A stretch of DNA of 11,076 nucleotides, taken from contig JAJZHT010000029.1 of NCBI GenBank assembly GCA_021804455.1, positions 1-11,076 of the forward strand, given 5' to 3'. The DNA is from Pseudomonadota bacterium (GTDB taxonomy: Bacteria > Pseudomonadota > Alphaproteobacteria > Paracaedibacterales > CAIULA01). This document shows positions 1 through 6,184 of the stretch, piece after piece. A program made the position numbers and the translations under genes. The stretch's first letter is position 1. Every line of letters begins with the position of its first letter. The notes under the pieces were generated by a model. That model saw only the letters and a program-made list of their open reading frames with translations. It ran no database searches and was not told the origin of the DNA.

Positions 1-586
1 ACAAGGTCAGTAAAGTAACCTGACTGAGAATTTGTGAGGTTCCCATAGGGGTCGTACAGGCTGACATGACGAAGTTGTCTGTGTTGAAATAGGACAAGGC
101 CAACAAAGGAATCACCATCAGGGGGACAAATTTCAGCACAGTCAGTACAAATTCCGCATGTCCCGCGGCTTGAACACCTTTTAAGTTCAATAAAGTAATA
201 ATAATCACAAGACTGATCTCAAGCATCAGACAAATTTCAGGACTTTGATGGCCAATAATGGGTGTTAAGTAACCAATACTCACCACAACCACAGCCGTGG
301 TGCTGACCCAGGAAATAACCCAATAGGTCCAGCCAGTAAAAAAGGCCCACCCTCGGCCAAAAGCATGATGAACATAGACATGGGGGCCCCCTGTTTGGGG
401 AAAACGTGCGCACAGCCCTGCAAAAACAAGAGCCAGGGCAATGGCGCCTGCTCCTGAAAATAACCAACCTGCTAAACTGTAAAACCCATAGGGGGCCAGA
501 TTGGCAGGTAGCATAAAAACTCCTGAACCAATTTGACTGCCTGTTACCAGGGCAAAAACTGACCAAAAACCAATTTTACGAGACAT
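1..586 (-). CDS. APC-family amino acid permease, N-terminal part (cut by window edge)
   Basis: This frame is open from an ATG at 586-584 to the left edge with no stop, giving about 195 residues. The protein starts MSRKIGFWSVFALVTGSQIG and continues SGVFMLPANLAPYG, which is the unwound first-helix substrate motif of the APC superfamily. The closest pattern I recall is the arginine/agmatine antiporter AdiC and its relatives (GNIMGSGVFLLPANLA). About five hydrophobic segments follow: residues ~8-30, 35-58, 83-107, 118-137 and 150-168. They are joined by short charged loops, including the typical ARFPQTGGPHVYVHHAFG loop after helix 2. It should be an inner-membrane amino acid or polyamine transporter; the substrate cannot be told from half the protein. 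An AGGA ribosome-binding site lies 5-6 bases before the ATG. The C-terminal half is outside the window. Confidence 0.9.
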   Translation of the reverse strand, partial: MSRKIGFWSVFALVTGSQIGSGVFMLPANLAPYGFYSLAGWLFSGAGAIALALVFAGLCARFPQTGGPHVYVHHAFGRGWAFFTGWTYWVISWVSTTAVVVVSIGYLTPIIGHQSPEICLMLEISLVIIITLLNLKGVQAAGHAEFVLTVLKFVPLMVIPLLALSYFNTDNFVMSACTTPMGTSQILSQVTLLTL

Positions 587-638
587 AAGAATCCTGATCT
601 TTTAAGAAAAAAATAAACAACAATTTTAACGCAAGAAA

Positions 639-658
639 AAAAGCCCTATAGGGCTTTT
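639..658 (-). terminator. Intrinsic terminator hairpin in the permease leader
   Basis: An 8-bp perfect stem (AAAAGCCC/GGGCTTTT) closes a TATA loop. Read on the minus strand it is followed by a run of seven T, so it should terminate minus-strand transcripts; on the plus strand only four T follow. It sits about 50 bases upstream of the permease start and no confident gene ends at it. It therefore looks like either a leader attenuator or the end of a small RNA. The 14-codon frame 690-646 ends with its TAG in the hairpin loop. Confidence 0.6.
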
Positions 659-824
659 CGCGACATATGCTTTAAAAAAACAGAACTCATTTTGTGGATC
701 CATAGAAAATAATTTCTAACTCTATCATTCTTTTTTGAGAGGAACAAGTTTTCCAGATTCGCAAACCAGGGCCACCTCATGAAGATTTTATAAACACATT
801 GTTGATTTAAGAATGAAAAACCCC

Positions 825-838
825 TTATTTTAAAATAA
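825..838. repeat. 14-bp perfect palindrome upstream of lpxK
   Basis: TTATTTTAAAATAA is a perfect palindrome about 25 bases before the lpxK start, in the divergent region between the permease and lpxK. It overlaps a weak plus-strand promoter candidate (TTGATT at 802-807, TATTTT at 826-831, 18-base spacer). It could be an operator, or simply the AT-rich -10 region of either gene. The palindrome is certain; any function is inference. Confidence 0.4.
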
Positions 839-863
839 TATTCCTTTAAGCAAGTTAGACTTC

Positions 864-1850
864 GTGTTGAAATCACCAGACTTTTGGCATACAGATAGCT
901 GGATCAGTCGCGTTTTAAGGCCTGTATCTTGGTTGTATGGCCGTTTGGTGGATTGGAGAGAATCCCACCGTCAGCCTCAAAAAGTTTCTGTTCCTGTTAT
1001 TTGTGTAGGGAACCTAGTGATGGGCGGAGCGGGAAAAACGCCCACCGTGATCGCGATTGTTGAGATTTTGATCCAGATGGGGCATAAGCCACATATTTTA
1101 AGCCGGGGATATGGCGGGTATTTTCGTGACGTAACACGGGTTAATCCCAATAAACATTCTTATTTGCAAGTTGGGGACGAACCTTTGCTGCTATCTCGTT
1201 ATGCTCCCACATGGACAGGGGTTAGCCGTTTTGCTTCGGCTCAGGCCGCTGTTAAAGAAGGTGCTACAGTTTTGGTGATGGATGATGGTTTGCAAAGTTC
1301 TCGTTTGGTAAAAGATTTCAGTCTTATTGTTGTTGATGTGCTTCAGGGGCTTGGTAATCAATGCGTTTTTCCTGCAGGCCCCTTAAGAGAACCTTTACAA
1401 AAAGGGCTAAAGCGGGGTCAAGCCTTGGTATGGGTGGGAGAGGAAGAAAAATTCAAGAAACCAAAGGTATTAATAGGCTTTAAGGAACAATATAAAGCTC
1501 AATTATTATGCGTTTCGTCTGTTCCGCCCCAGCCTGTCCTCGCTTTTGCTGGAATCGGTTATCCCAGTAAATTTCTTCATACTCTCAAAAAAAAGAATTT
1601 TACAGTCGTTGATTTTATAGAATTTGCCGACCATCATCCCTATACCATCACAGAGATCCAAAAACTTAAGCGTTTAGCGGAAAAAAACAATTGCCCCTTG
1701 ATTACAACCGAAAAGGATCAGATTCGAATTCCTGCCTCTTACCGAGACGATATCTTGACGCTTCCCATCTCTTTGAGGTTTGAAAATATCGATGGGATCA
1801 AGAAAAAATTAGAGGACGTTTTGAAAAATTACTCTCCTACGGCTCTTTGA
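864..1850 (+). CDS. lpxK: Tetraacyldisaccharide 4'-kinase LpxK (lipid A synthesis)
   Basis: LpxK phosphorylates the 4' position of the tetraacyldisaccharide 1-phosphate lipid A precursor at the inner face of the cytoplasmic membrane, yielding lipid IVA. The 328 residues match the family's usual length. Visible hallmarks are an N-terminal amphipathic segment (FWHTDSWISRVLRPVSWLYG, residues 7-26) and the P-loop GNLVMGGAGKTP (49-60). Also present are LSRGYGG (79-85), VGDEPLLL (103-110), the acidic MDDGLQ motif (139-144), FPAGPLREPL (169-178), FADHHPYT (254-261) and TTEKD (281-285). The start is GTG, immediately followed by a TTG; the ribosome-binding site is weak, so the exact start is uncertain by a codon. 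Its 3' end overlaps the convergent HTH-receiver gene by 22 bp. It stands alone on this strand, divergent from the permease. Confidence 0.96.
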   Translation: MLKSPDFWHTDSWISRVLRPVSWLYGRLVDWRESHRQPQKVSVPVICVGNLVMGGAGKTPTVIAIVEILIQMGHKPHILSRGYGGYFRDVTRVNPNKHSYLQVGDEPLLLSRYAPTWTGVSRFASAQAAVKEGATVLVMDDGLQSSRLVKDFSLIVVDVLQGLGNQCVFPAGPLREPLQKGLKRGQALVWVGEEEKFKKPKVLIGFKEQYKAQLLCVSSVPPQPVLAFAGIGYPSKFLHTLKKKNFTVVDFIEFADHHPYTITEIQKLKRLAEKNNCPLITTEKDQIRIPASYRDDILTLPISLRFENIDGIKKKLEDVLKNYSPTAL

Positions 1851-2608
1851 ATTTCTACCTTGCCCTCGTGCAAAAAGTGGTCCTGATCTTGAGCCGTTCC
1901 AGGTAAGACAGCAACGGATGACCAATAATTAATAAGGGTTACAATTTTATTTTGAAAGATTTGGGGATCTTCTGTTTTACAGACGTAACCAGCGGCATGA
2001 TTTTTATAAACGGTATCCATTTCTTGACCGCTAATCCCGTTCGTTAAAACCACAACAGGCACATCTTGGATTTCCCGATCCCGTTTGATTTCCTTTAAGA
2101 CATTCAATCCGTCTCTTTTAGGGATACTTAAATCTAAAAGGATCAAATCAGGTCTGGGAAAATCTACATTCATAGTTTTATAGCGTAAAAAATCCAAGGC
2201 TTGAGCCCCATCATGAACCGAAAAAACATGAATCTTATGGTTGGTCGATTCTAAAGCAGAGCGAATCATAAACTCATCAGCAGGGTCATCTTCAACCAAA
2301 AGAACATGCAAGGTTCCATTAGGATCATGAAAAACAACGTCTGTAATCTTTCTATTGGTATGAGGACATAGAGAGGCATACCCCTGCACAAAGAACTGTA
2401 AGCCGACACCATACATCTGGCCAATTTGATGCAAAATAGCAGCAGAGGCTCTTGTTTGACCCTGCTCATATTTTTGAATTTGTTGATGAGAAACACCCAA
2501 GCCTTCACCAACTTGTGCGAGAGTGAGTCCTAATTTTCGTCTTTTTTCGCGTAATCGTTTACCAATAAAAACATTAAGGCGTGTCAATTCTTCTTCTAAT
2601 GCGCTCAC
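1829..2608 (-). CDS. XRE-type HTH fused to response-regulator receiver domain
   Basis: The protein has 259 residues when started at GTG 2608. That start is preferred because an AGAGG ribosome-binding site lies 8 bases upstream; another GTG at 2617 would add three residues but would sit on the AGAGG. Residues ~14-75 form a Cro/C1-type DNA-binding domain (TLAQVGEGLGVSHQQIQKYE), of the QQIQKYE type common in alphaproteobacterial regulators. Residues ~100-230 form a CheY-like receiver. It has the acidic cluster E106-D107-D108, the phospho-acceptor D159 in LLDLSIPKRDG, T189 in VVVLTNG and K211 in YVCKT. All catalytic receiver residues are present, so it should be phosphorylatable. A ~30-residue tail follows. 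This order (HTH first, receiver last) is the reverse of usual response regulators. No histidine kinase is adjacent. Target genes are unknown. Confidence 0.9.
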   Translation of the reverse strand: MSALEEELTRLNVFIGKRLREKRRKLGLTLAQVGEGLGVSHQQIQKYEQGQTRASAAILHQIGQMYGVGLQFFVQGYASLCPHTNRKITDVVFHDPNGTLHVLLVEDDPADEFMIRSALESTNHKIHVFSVHDGAQALDFLRYKTMNVDFPRPDLILLDLSIPKRDGLNVLKEIKRDREIQDVPVVVLTNGISGQEMDTVYKNHAAGYVCKTEDPQIFQNKIVTLINYWSSVAVLPGTAQDQDHFLHEGKVEIQRAVGE

Positions 2609-2835
2609 GTTTAACACCTCTTGTTAGAAAAAACAGAAGGAAACAAAGGAATTATAGATTTTTTAAACATCTTGGATGAGAACTACCAAAGGAAGCTTGT
2701 TCTACTTATAGTACCATTCTACACTATTTATTAGTTGAAAGGATGCTATAAAATCAACCTATAATAGAAAAATAGAGGCCGAAAATCCCAAGAAAGGATT
2801 TATCCTGGAGGAAGAAGAAAAAGGAGGCGAAAAAA

Positions 2836-3384
2836 TTAGAAATAACGTGAGGCTGATTTAAGGTAAGACCAACCGCTGGCTAATGTCATAAAGGCTGCCA
2901 TCCACAGAAGAACTTGTCCGCCTGTGCGCAGAAAAAAGCCAAAATTGGAAACATCGGCCACCAAAAGGCAACTGATAGAAGCCATCTGTACAAACGTTTT
3001 CCATTTAGCCAGGTGGCTAACGGGCATGGTAAGATTAAGCTCACTTAAAAATTCGCGCAAACCGGATACCATAATTTCTCGGCACAGGATGACAATTGTT
3101 GGAATTAAAGTCACTTTATTGATTTTGTCAAAACCAGCCAAAAGAAACAAGGTTGAGCAAACCAGCATTTTGTCAGCAACAGGATCAAGGGCCTGACCCA
3201 GGCGCGAAGTTTGTGACCAGGATCGTGCTAGATATCCGTCTAAAAAATCGGTAAAACAGGCAAATAAAAATACGAATAAGGTCATCCAACGGCTGACGAT
3301 ACTGTCATAGTAAAAGGCCGCAATAACGACAGGAATTAAAAAAATACGGAATAAGCTGAGAAGATTAGGAATTGTTGAAAACAT
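2836..3384 (-). CDS. pgsA: CDP-diacylglycerol-glycerol-3-phosphate phosphatidyltransferase PgsA
   Basis: PgsA makes phosphatidylglycerophosphate from CDP-diacylglycerol and glycerol-3-phosphate in the inner membrane, the committed step to phosphatidylglycerol and cardiolipin. The 182-residue protein carries the complete CDP-alcohol phosphotransferase signature D-x2-DG-x2-AR-x8-G-x3-D-x3-D, as DFLDGYLAR then G and DPVAD (residues 46-71). The N-terminus, IPNLLSLFRIFLIP, is typical of PgsA. Four to five hydrophobic helices are visible. The start is taken at ATG 3384; a TTG two codons upstream (3390) is less likely and neither has a good ribosome-binding site. Length and motif fit PgsA better than phosphatidylserine or cardiolipin synthases. 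It is flanked by noncoding stretches of 227 and about 580 bases, so it is probably monocistronic. Confidence 0.94.
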   Translation of the reverse strand: MFSTIPNLLSLFRIFLIPVVIAAFYYDSIVSRWMTLFVFLFACFTDFLDGYLARSWSQTSRLGQALDPVADKMLVCSTLFLLAGFDKINKVTLIPTIVILCREIMVSGLREFLSELNLTMPVSHLAKWKTFVQMASISCLLVADVSNFGFFLRTGGQVLLWMAAFMTLASGWSYLKSASRYF

Positions 3385-3424
3385 CAACAAAGTATGCTGT
3401 TTTTATCATCATTTCTTGAACTTT

Positions 3425-3452
3425 AGTCTAAGAAAGCAATTTTGTTAATCAA
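3425..3452 (-). promoter_or_regulatory. Candidate sigma-70 promoter for pgsA
   Basis: On the minus strand a TTGATT -35-like box (3452-3447) is followed after 16 bases by TAGACT (3430-3425), a 4/6 match to each consensus. Transcription would begin near 3418, about 34 bases before the pgsA ATG. It is the best candidate in the region but it is AT-rich, so chance matches are common. Confidence 0.35.
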
Positions 3453-3570
3453 TTTCTGCTTTATTCCGTAACATTTTAAGAAAACTTAGGTTTCATAAAG
3501 GGTTTCCTGGGCTGCCTCATCCAAATGCTTGTGTTCAGAAATTAATCAATTTTTAACGATTTGAAGTCAT

Positions 3571-3628
3571 ATTCCCCCACCCTTCCGGCCCCCGGTCGCC
3601 CCGGGGAACACCCTCAGAAGGGCGGAAT
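3571..3628 (-). repeat. GC-rich nested hairpin in AT-rich intergenic DNA
   Basis: An outer arm CCACCCTTC (3577-3585) pairs with GAAGGGCGG (3617-3625), and an inner arm CCCCGG (3590-3595) pairs with CCGGGG (3601-3606) around a 5-base loop. The short outermost ATTCC/GGAAT (3571-3575/3624-3628) can extend it. The outer stem has one A-C mismatch on the plus strand. On the minus strand the same position becomes a G-U pair, so the RNA form is fully paired there. The segment is far richer in G and C than its surroundings. It could be a structured RNA or leader element, or a dispersed palindromic repeat. No T-run follows, so it is not a simple terminator. Confidence 0.5.
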
Positions 3629-3757
3629 GAAGTTAATATTTTCTTAATATTTAGATCTGGTTCCTTAAAAAAAACAGCTCCTGTGTTCAAAAAATTTCAT
3701 GAGGCGGTCCTGATGGATAGAGATTGGGGAGTGTGAGACTGCCAATCTTCCTATAAA

Positions 3758-3925
3758 ATGATACCCATGTCTCTCTTCTTGATCTGTGGGGCTTATGGGC
3801 TTATTTGTGCCCCAAGAGTGTTCATAACCTCTCATGGATCCTATATTTTCAATTCCAATAGGGATTATTTTTGTAAAGGTATAGGATGCTTTATTTGTCT
3901 TTCAAAGAATAATATGGCCGAATAA
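3758..3925 (+). CDS. Possible small cysteine-containing ORF (55 aa), doubtful
   Basis: A plus-strand frame from ATG 3758 (alternative ATG 3767) to TAA 3925 encodes 55 residues. It begins MIPMSLFLICGAYGLICAPR, a short hydrophobic signal- or membrane-like start. It ends with a cysteine-rich stretch CKGIGCFICLSKN, for five cysteines in all. No ribosome-binding site is visible before either ATG, and the frame contains two of the region's inverted repeats. I recognise no family. It may be a chance open frame or the remnant of a decayed gene. Confidence 0.15.
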   Translation: MIPMSLFLICGAYGLICAPRVFITSHGSYIFNSNRDYFCKGIGCFICLSKNNMAE

Positions 3926-3965
3926 GGAGTCAAATACCTATTGTCATTGGTTTTTAAATTTCTAA

Positions 3966-4805
3966 TCACTGCCAGAGAGTGGGGCTAAATTTAAATTCCT
4001 TAAAGATAGAGCTCCAAGCTGCCTGGTCGGGCTCTACAAGGTACGTTTCATTGACATTAGAGGTATGTCTGACAATAATATTTTCAAAATCATCGTAAAT
4101 TTTTTGCTGCGATACTAACAACATCATAAAGTTTTTGTTTCCTTCTCTTAATATTGTGAGGGCATTCCGTAATTTAAGGACGGTTTCCCAGGGAAGGGCG
4201 GGTTCCTTGCTAAGGATATAGATGGTATTTTTGTTTTTTGCGTTTATAAATTTCTTTTTTAGATAATCAATTTTAGATTTTTCTTGATCGTAAGCTTTTT
4301 CTTGAAAGGTTTGAAGCAAGAAATTGGGGTCATTTTTAGAATTTTCGGGCACTGATTGGATGTAATTGGATAAAAGATGAACCCAACGAACACCACAGTT
4401 TGTATCGGTTAAATGAAAATGAGATGGAATTGTGACTTTAAAACTTTCTTTTTGAAAGAAATTATCGAATCCTTTTTCTAAGGATTCGATCAAAAGGCTA
4501 TAATCTTCGATGCTAACCCAATCCAATAAATCAGCCTGGCCTGGTTTGGTTGAAAAATGGTCTCCTTGTGGATTAAAGAAAAGATTAATTTGAGCTTTCG
4601 TGAGACAATTTTTTCCCAATCCAATGACCCTTTCATAGACAGTATCAAGGGTGCCATAGCAGTCTTGAGTCTCAGCTATTGACGGAGAAAGAGATAACGG
4701 AAAACATTGTGTTACGCCCTGAGACTCGTCCTCTTTAGAATCCGAGGCGAACAAAGCAGTTGTGATCAAGAAGAAAACCAAAAATATTTTCAAGTCAGTC
4801 AACAT
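3966..4805 (-). CDS. Predicted secreted DUF1796-like putative papain-like cysteine peptidase
   Basis: The protein has 279 residues from ATG 4805. A TTG directly upstream at 4808 is better spaced from the strong AGGAGG site (8 bases, against 11 to the ATG), so either start is possible. Residues 1-21 (MLTDLKIFLVFFLITTALFA) form a clear signal peptide. The mature part resembles DUF1796 (Pfam putative papain-like cysteine peptidase) as I recall it. It has VIGLGKNCLT (60-69, candidate nucleophile C67) and a DW pair at 95-96 followed by SLLIESLEKGFDNFF (103-117). It also has CGVRWVHLL (137-145, candidate H143) and a later NTIYILSKE segment (193-201) like the family's C-terminal strand. The resemblance is by eye and catalytic activity is unproven. 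It lies 91 bases after lptB on the same strand and could be read through from it. Export suggests action in the periplasm or outside the cell. Confidence 0.6.
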   Translation of the reverse strand: MLTDLKIFLVFFLITTALFASDSKEDESQGVTQCFPLSLSPSIAETQDCYGTLDTVYERVIGLGKNCLTKAQINLFFNPQGDHFSTKPGQADLLDWVSIEDYSLLIESLEKGFDNFFQKESFKVTIPSHFHLTDTNCGVRWVHLLSNYIQSVPENSKNDPNFLLQTFQEKAYDQEKSKIDYLKKKFINAKNKNTIYILSKEPALPWETVLKLRNALTILREGNKNFMMLLVSQQKIYDDFENIIVRHTSNVNETYLVEPDQAAWSSIFKEFKFSPTLWQ

Positions 4806-4896
4806 CAAAGCTTTTACCTCCTGTTTAAGATTGCTCTAATTTACACACAAAACTTTAAGAAAAGGTAAAGGCTTCTATTTTTGATCCAGGAATTTT

Positions 4897-5631
4897 CTAA
4901 AAATTAAAATTTTCCCCCAAATAAAGCCGGCGCACTTCTGGGTGTTCAACAATCTCTTGGGGGGAGCCGGTCATTAGGACCTTACCATGGGCGATGATAT
5001 AGGCGCGATCCACAATATCCAAAGTTTCCCGTACGTTATGATCGGTAATAAGAATCCCCAATCCTATTTCTTGAAGGTGCAGAATCAAGTCCCGAATCTC
5101 TCCAACCGCAATAGGGTCGATTCCTGCTAAGGGTTCGTCCAGTAACAAAAAGCGGGGGGATCGTGCTAAAGCTCGGGCGATTTCAACCCGTCGTCGTTCT
5201 CCTCCGGATAAGGAAAGGGCAGGGGATTGACGCAAATGACTGATGGAAAATTCATCAAGCAGGGTATTCAAACGGTTTTCCCGTTGCTCGGGGTCTCGTT
5301 CGGTTAACTCAAGAGCGGCTAGGATATTTTGTTCTACATTTAAGCCACGAAAAATAGAACTTTCTTGGGGCAAGTAACCAATACCCAACCGTGCCCTTTG
5401 GTACATCGGAAATTTGGTGATGTTAGTTTGGTCTAGAAAAATATGACCGCAATCTGCTTGAATTAGACCTGTCATAATCGAAAAACAGGTGGTTTTCCCA
5501 GCTCCGTTAGGACCCAAGAGCCCTACGGCTTCTCCGGCATGAACCGTCAGTTCAATCCCTTGTAAAATGGGTCTTTTACCAAAGTTTTTGCAGATTTTTT
5601 CAGCTCTCAGCTGTGAGATAGAAGACGGCAT
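4897..5631 (-). CDS. lptB: LPS export ABC transporter ATPase LptB
   Basis: LptB is the cytoplasmic ATPase of the LptB2FG transporter, which extracts LPS from the inner membrane and pushes it onto the LptC-LptA bridge. The 244 residues show every ABC element: Walker A GPNGAGKTT (40-48), Q-loop Q89 in LPQESSIFRGL, signature LSGGERRRVEIARALA (141-156), Walker B FLLLDEP (161-167), the LptB-type D-loop LAGIDPIAVGEI, and switch H198 in ITDHNVRETL. FRGLNVEQNI and ITDHNVRETL are typical of LptB rather than of LivF/LivG-type ATPases. The ATG start lies 5 bases after the lptA stop, so the two genes are translationally close. lptF and lptG are not in the window. The usual downstream rpoN is absent; the DUF1796-like gene is there instead. 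Confidence 0.97.
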   Translation of the reverse strand: MPSSISQLRAEKICKNFGKRPILQGIELTVHAGEAVGLLGPNGAGKTTCFSIMTGLIQADCGHIFLDQTNITKFPMYQRARLGIGYLPQESSIFRGLNVEQNILAALELTERDPEQRENRLNTLLDEFSISHLRQSPALSLSGGERRRVEIARALARSPRFLLLDEPLAGIDPIAVGEIRDLILHLQEIGLGILITDHNVRETLDIVDRAYIIAHGKVLMTGSPQEIVEHPEVRRLYLGENFNF

Positions 5632-5636
5632 AAGAA

Positions 5637-6182
5637 TTACGAAGTTTTAGAAGGTTGTGGCATGATAACGGCTTCGACAGGATGTGTGGGGGAGGTTGTG
5701 GTGACCTGATAAAGACCTGTTTTCAGGTTGACTTCACCTTGGTCACCCTTCAGCACATGTTTTCCCTTTTTTAAAGTAACCTTTGTTTTGCAAACAATAC
5801 GTTCAGCAGTGTCTGACTTTGGAACATCCGGGGGGTAATAGATGCACTGCTCTGCCTTAATTTCAAAATCTTTATCACGAAAACAGACATGACCTTGAGC
5901 TTGAATCGATTGAATATTTTTTTCAGACGAAAGCCCTTGAGAGCGAAACTGAACACAGAATGTGTCTGCTGTTAGAATGTGTTGTGACCAAGAATTTTTT
6001 TCCGTTGGGGAACGTTGAGCTTTTGCATGGCCGACAACATAAGATTCGTTCTTTTGGGGCTCGTATTGCATTTCATCACCCGTGATAACAAGGGCTTCAG
6101 CAAAGGTATGTTGATCATTTTCTGCTTGCAACGGGGTGGCACAAAAAGCAAAGATCAAAAGGCAAAAAAACATCGTCCTCAA
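5637..6182 (-). CDS. lptA: LPS transport periplasmic protein LptA (OstA-like)
   Basis: LptA is the periplasmic bridge protein that carries LPS from LptC to the outer-membrane LptD/E complex. The protein starts MRTMFFCLLIFAFCATPLQA, a signal peptide cleaved after about residue 20. An OstA/LptA-type beta-jellyroll with repeating short strands follows: ALVITGDEMQYEPQKNES, SIQAQGHVCFRDKDFEIKAE, LKKGKHVLKGDQGEVNLKTG. At 181 residues the length is normal. The TTG at 6182, two bases after the lptC stop, is chosen because it supplies the positive charge of the signal peptide. The ATG at 6173 is an alternative, with a GAGG only 3 bases away. It lies between lptC and lptB in the classical order. The call rests on fold-like repeats and context, since LptA sequences are weakly conserved. 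Confidence 0.9.
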   Translation of the reverse strand: MRTMFFCLLIFAFCATPLQAENDQHTFAEALVITGDEMQYEPQKNESYVVGHAKAQRSPTEKNSWSQHILTADTFCVQFRSQGLSSEKNIQSIQAQGHVCFRDKDFEIKAEQCIYYPPDVPKSDTAERIVCKTKVTLKKGKHVLKGDQGEVNLKTGLYQVTTTSPTHPVEAVIMPQPSKTS

Positions 6183-6184
6183 CT

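Larger units (their letters stand above)
3391..3965. other. Intergenic region without a confident gene, rich in inverted repeats
   Basis: About 575 bases between pgsA and the DUF1796-like gene carry no convincing coding sequence. The part nearest pgsA holds its likely promoter. The middle and right hold four inverted repeats: the GC-rich hairpin at 3571-3628, AGATTGG/CCAATCT (3721-3727/3742-3748), GGGGC/GCCCC (3788-3792/3809-3813) and TCCTATA/TATAGGA (3839-3845/3880-3886). One 55-codon frame (3758-3925, plus) is listed separately. I see no tRNA T-loop motif and no RNase P, tmRNA or SRP RNA signature. No intrinsic terminator with a T-run follows the DUF1796-like gene. Confidence 0.6.

Noticed and set aside
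237..566. Minus-strand 109-codon open frame
   Set aside because: It is an out-of-frame shadow of the APC permease, whose frame has the recognisable transporter motifs and is open from 586 to the window edge.
646..876. Minus-strand 76-codon open frame between the permease and lpxK
   Set aside because: It runs from the lpxK start into a terminator hairpin, resembles no known family and has AT-driven composition. Only its last 14 codons are considered, as a possible leader peptide.
3571..3628. SRP (4.5S) RNA suggested by CCGGAAGG on the minus strand
   Set aside because: The conserved GGTCAGG and GGAAGCAGCC context of the SRP RNA loop is missing and the stems do not match its shape.
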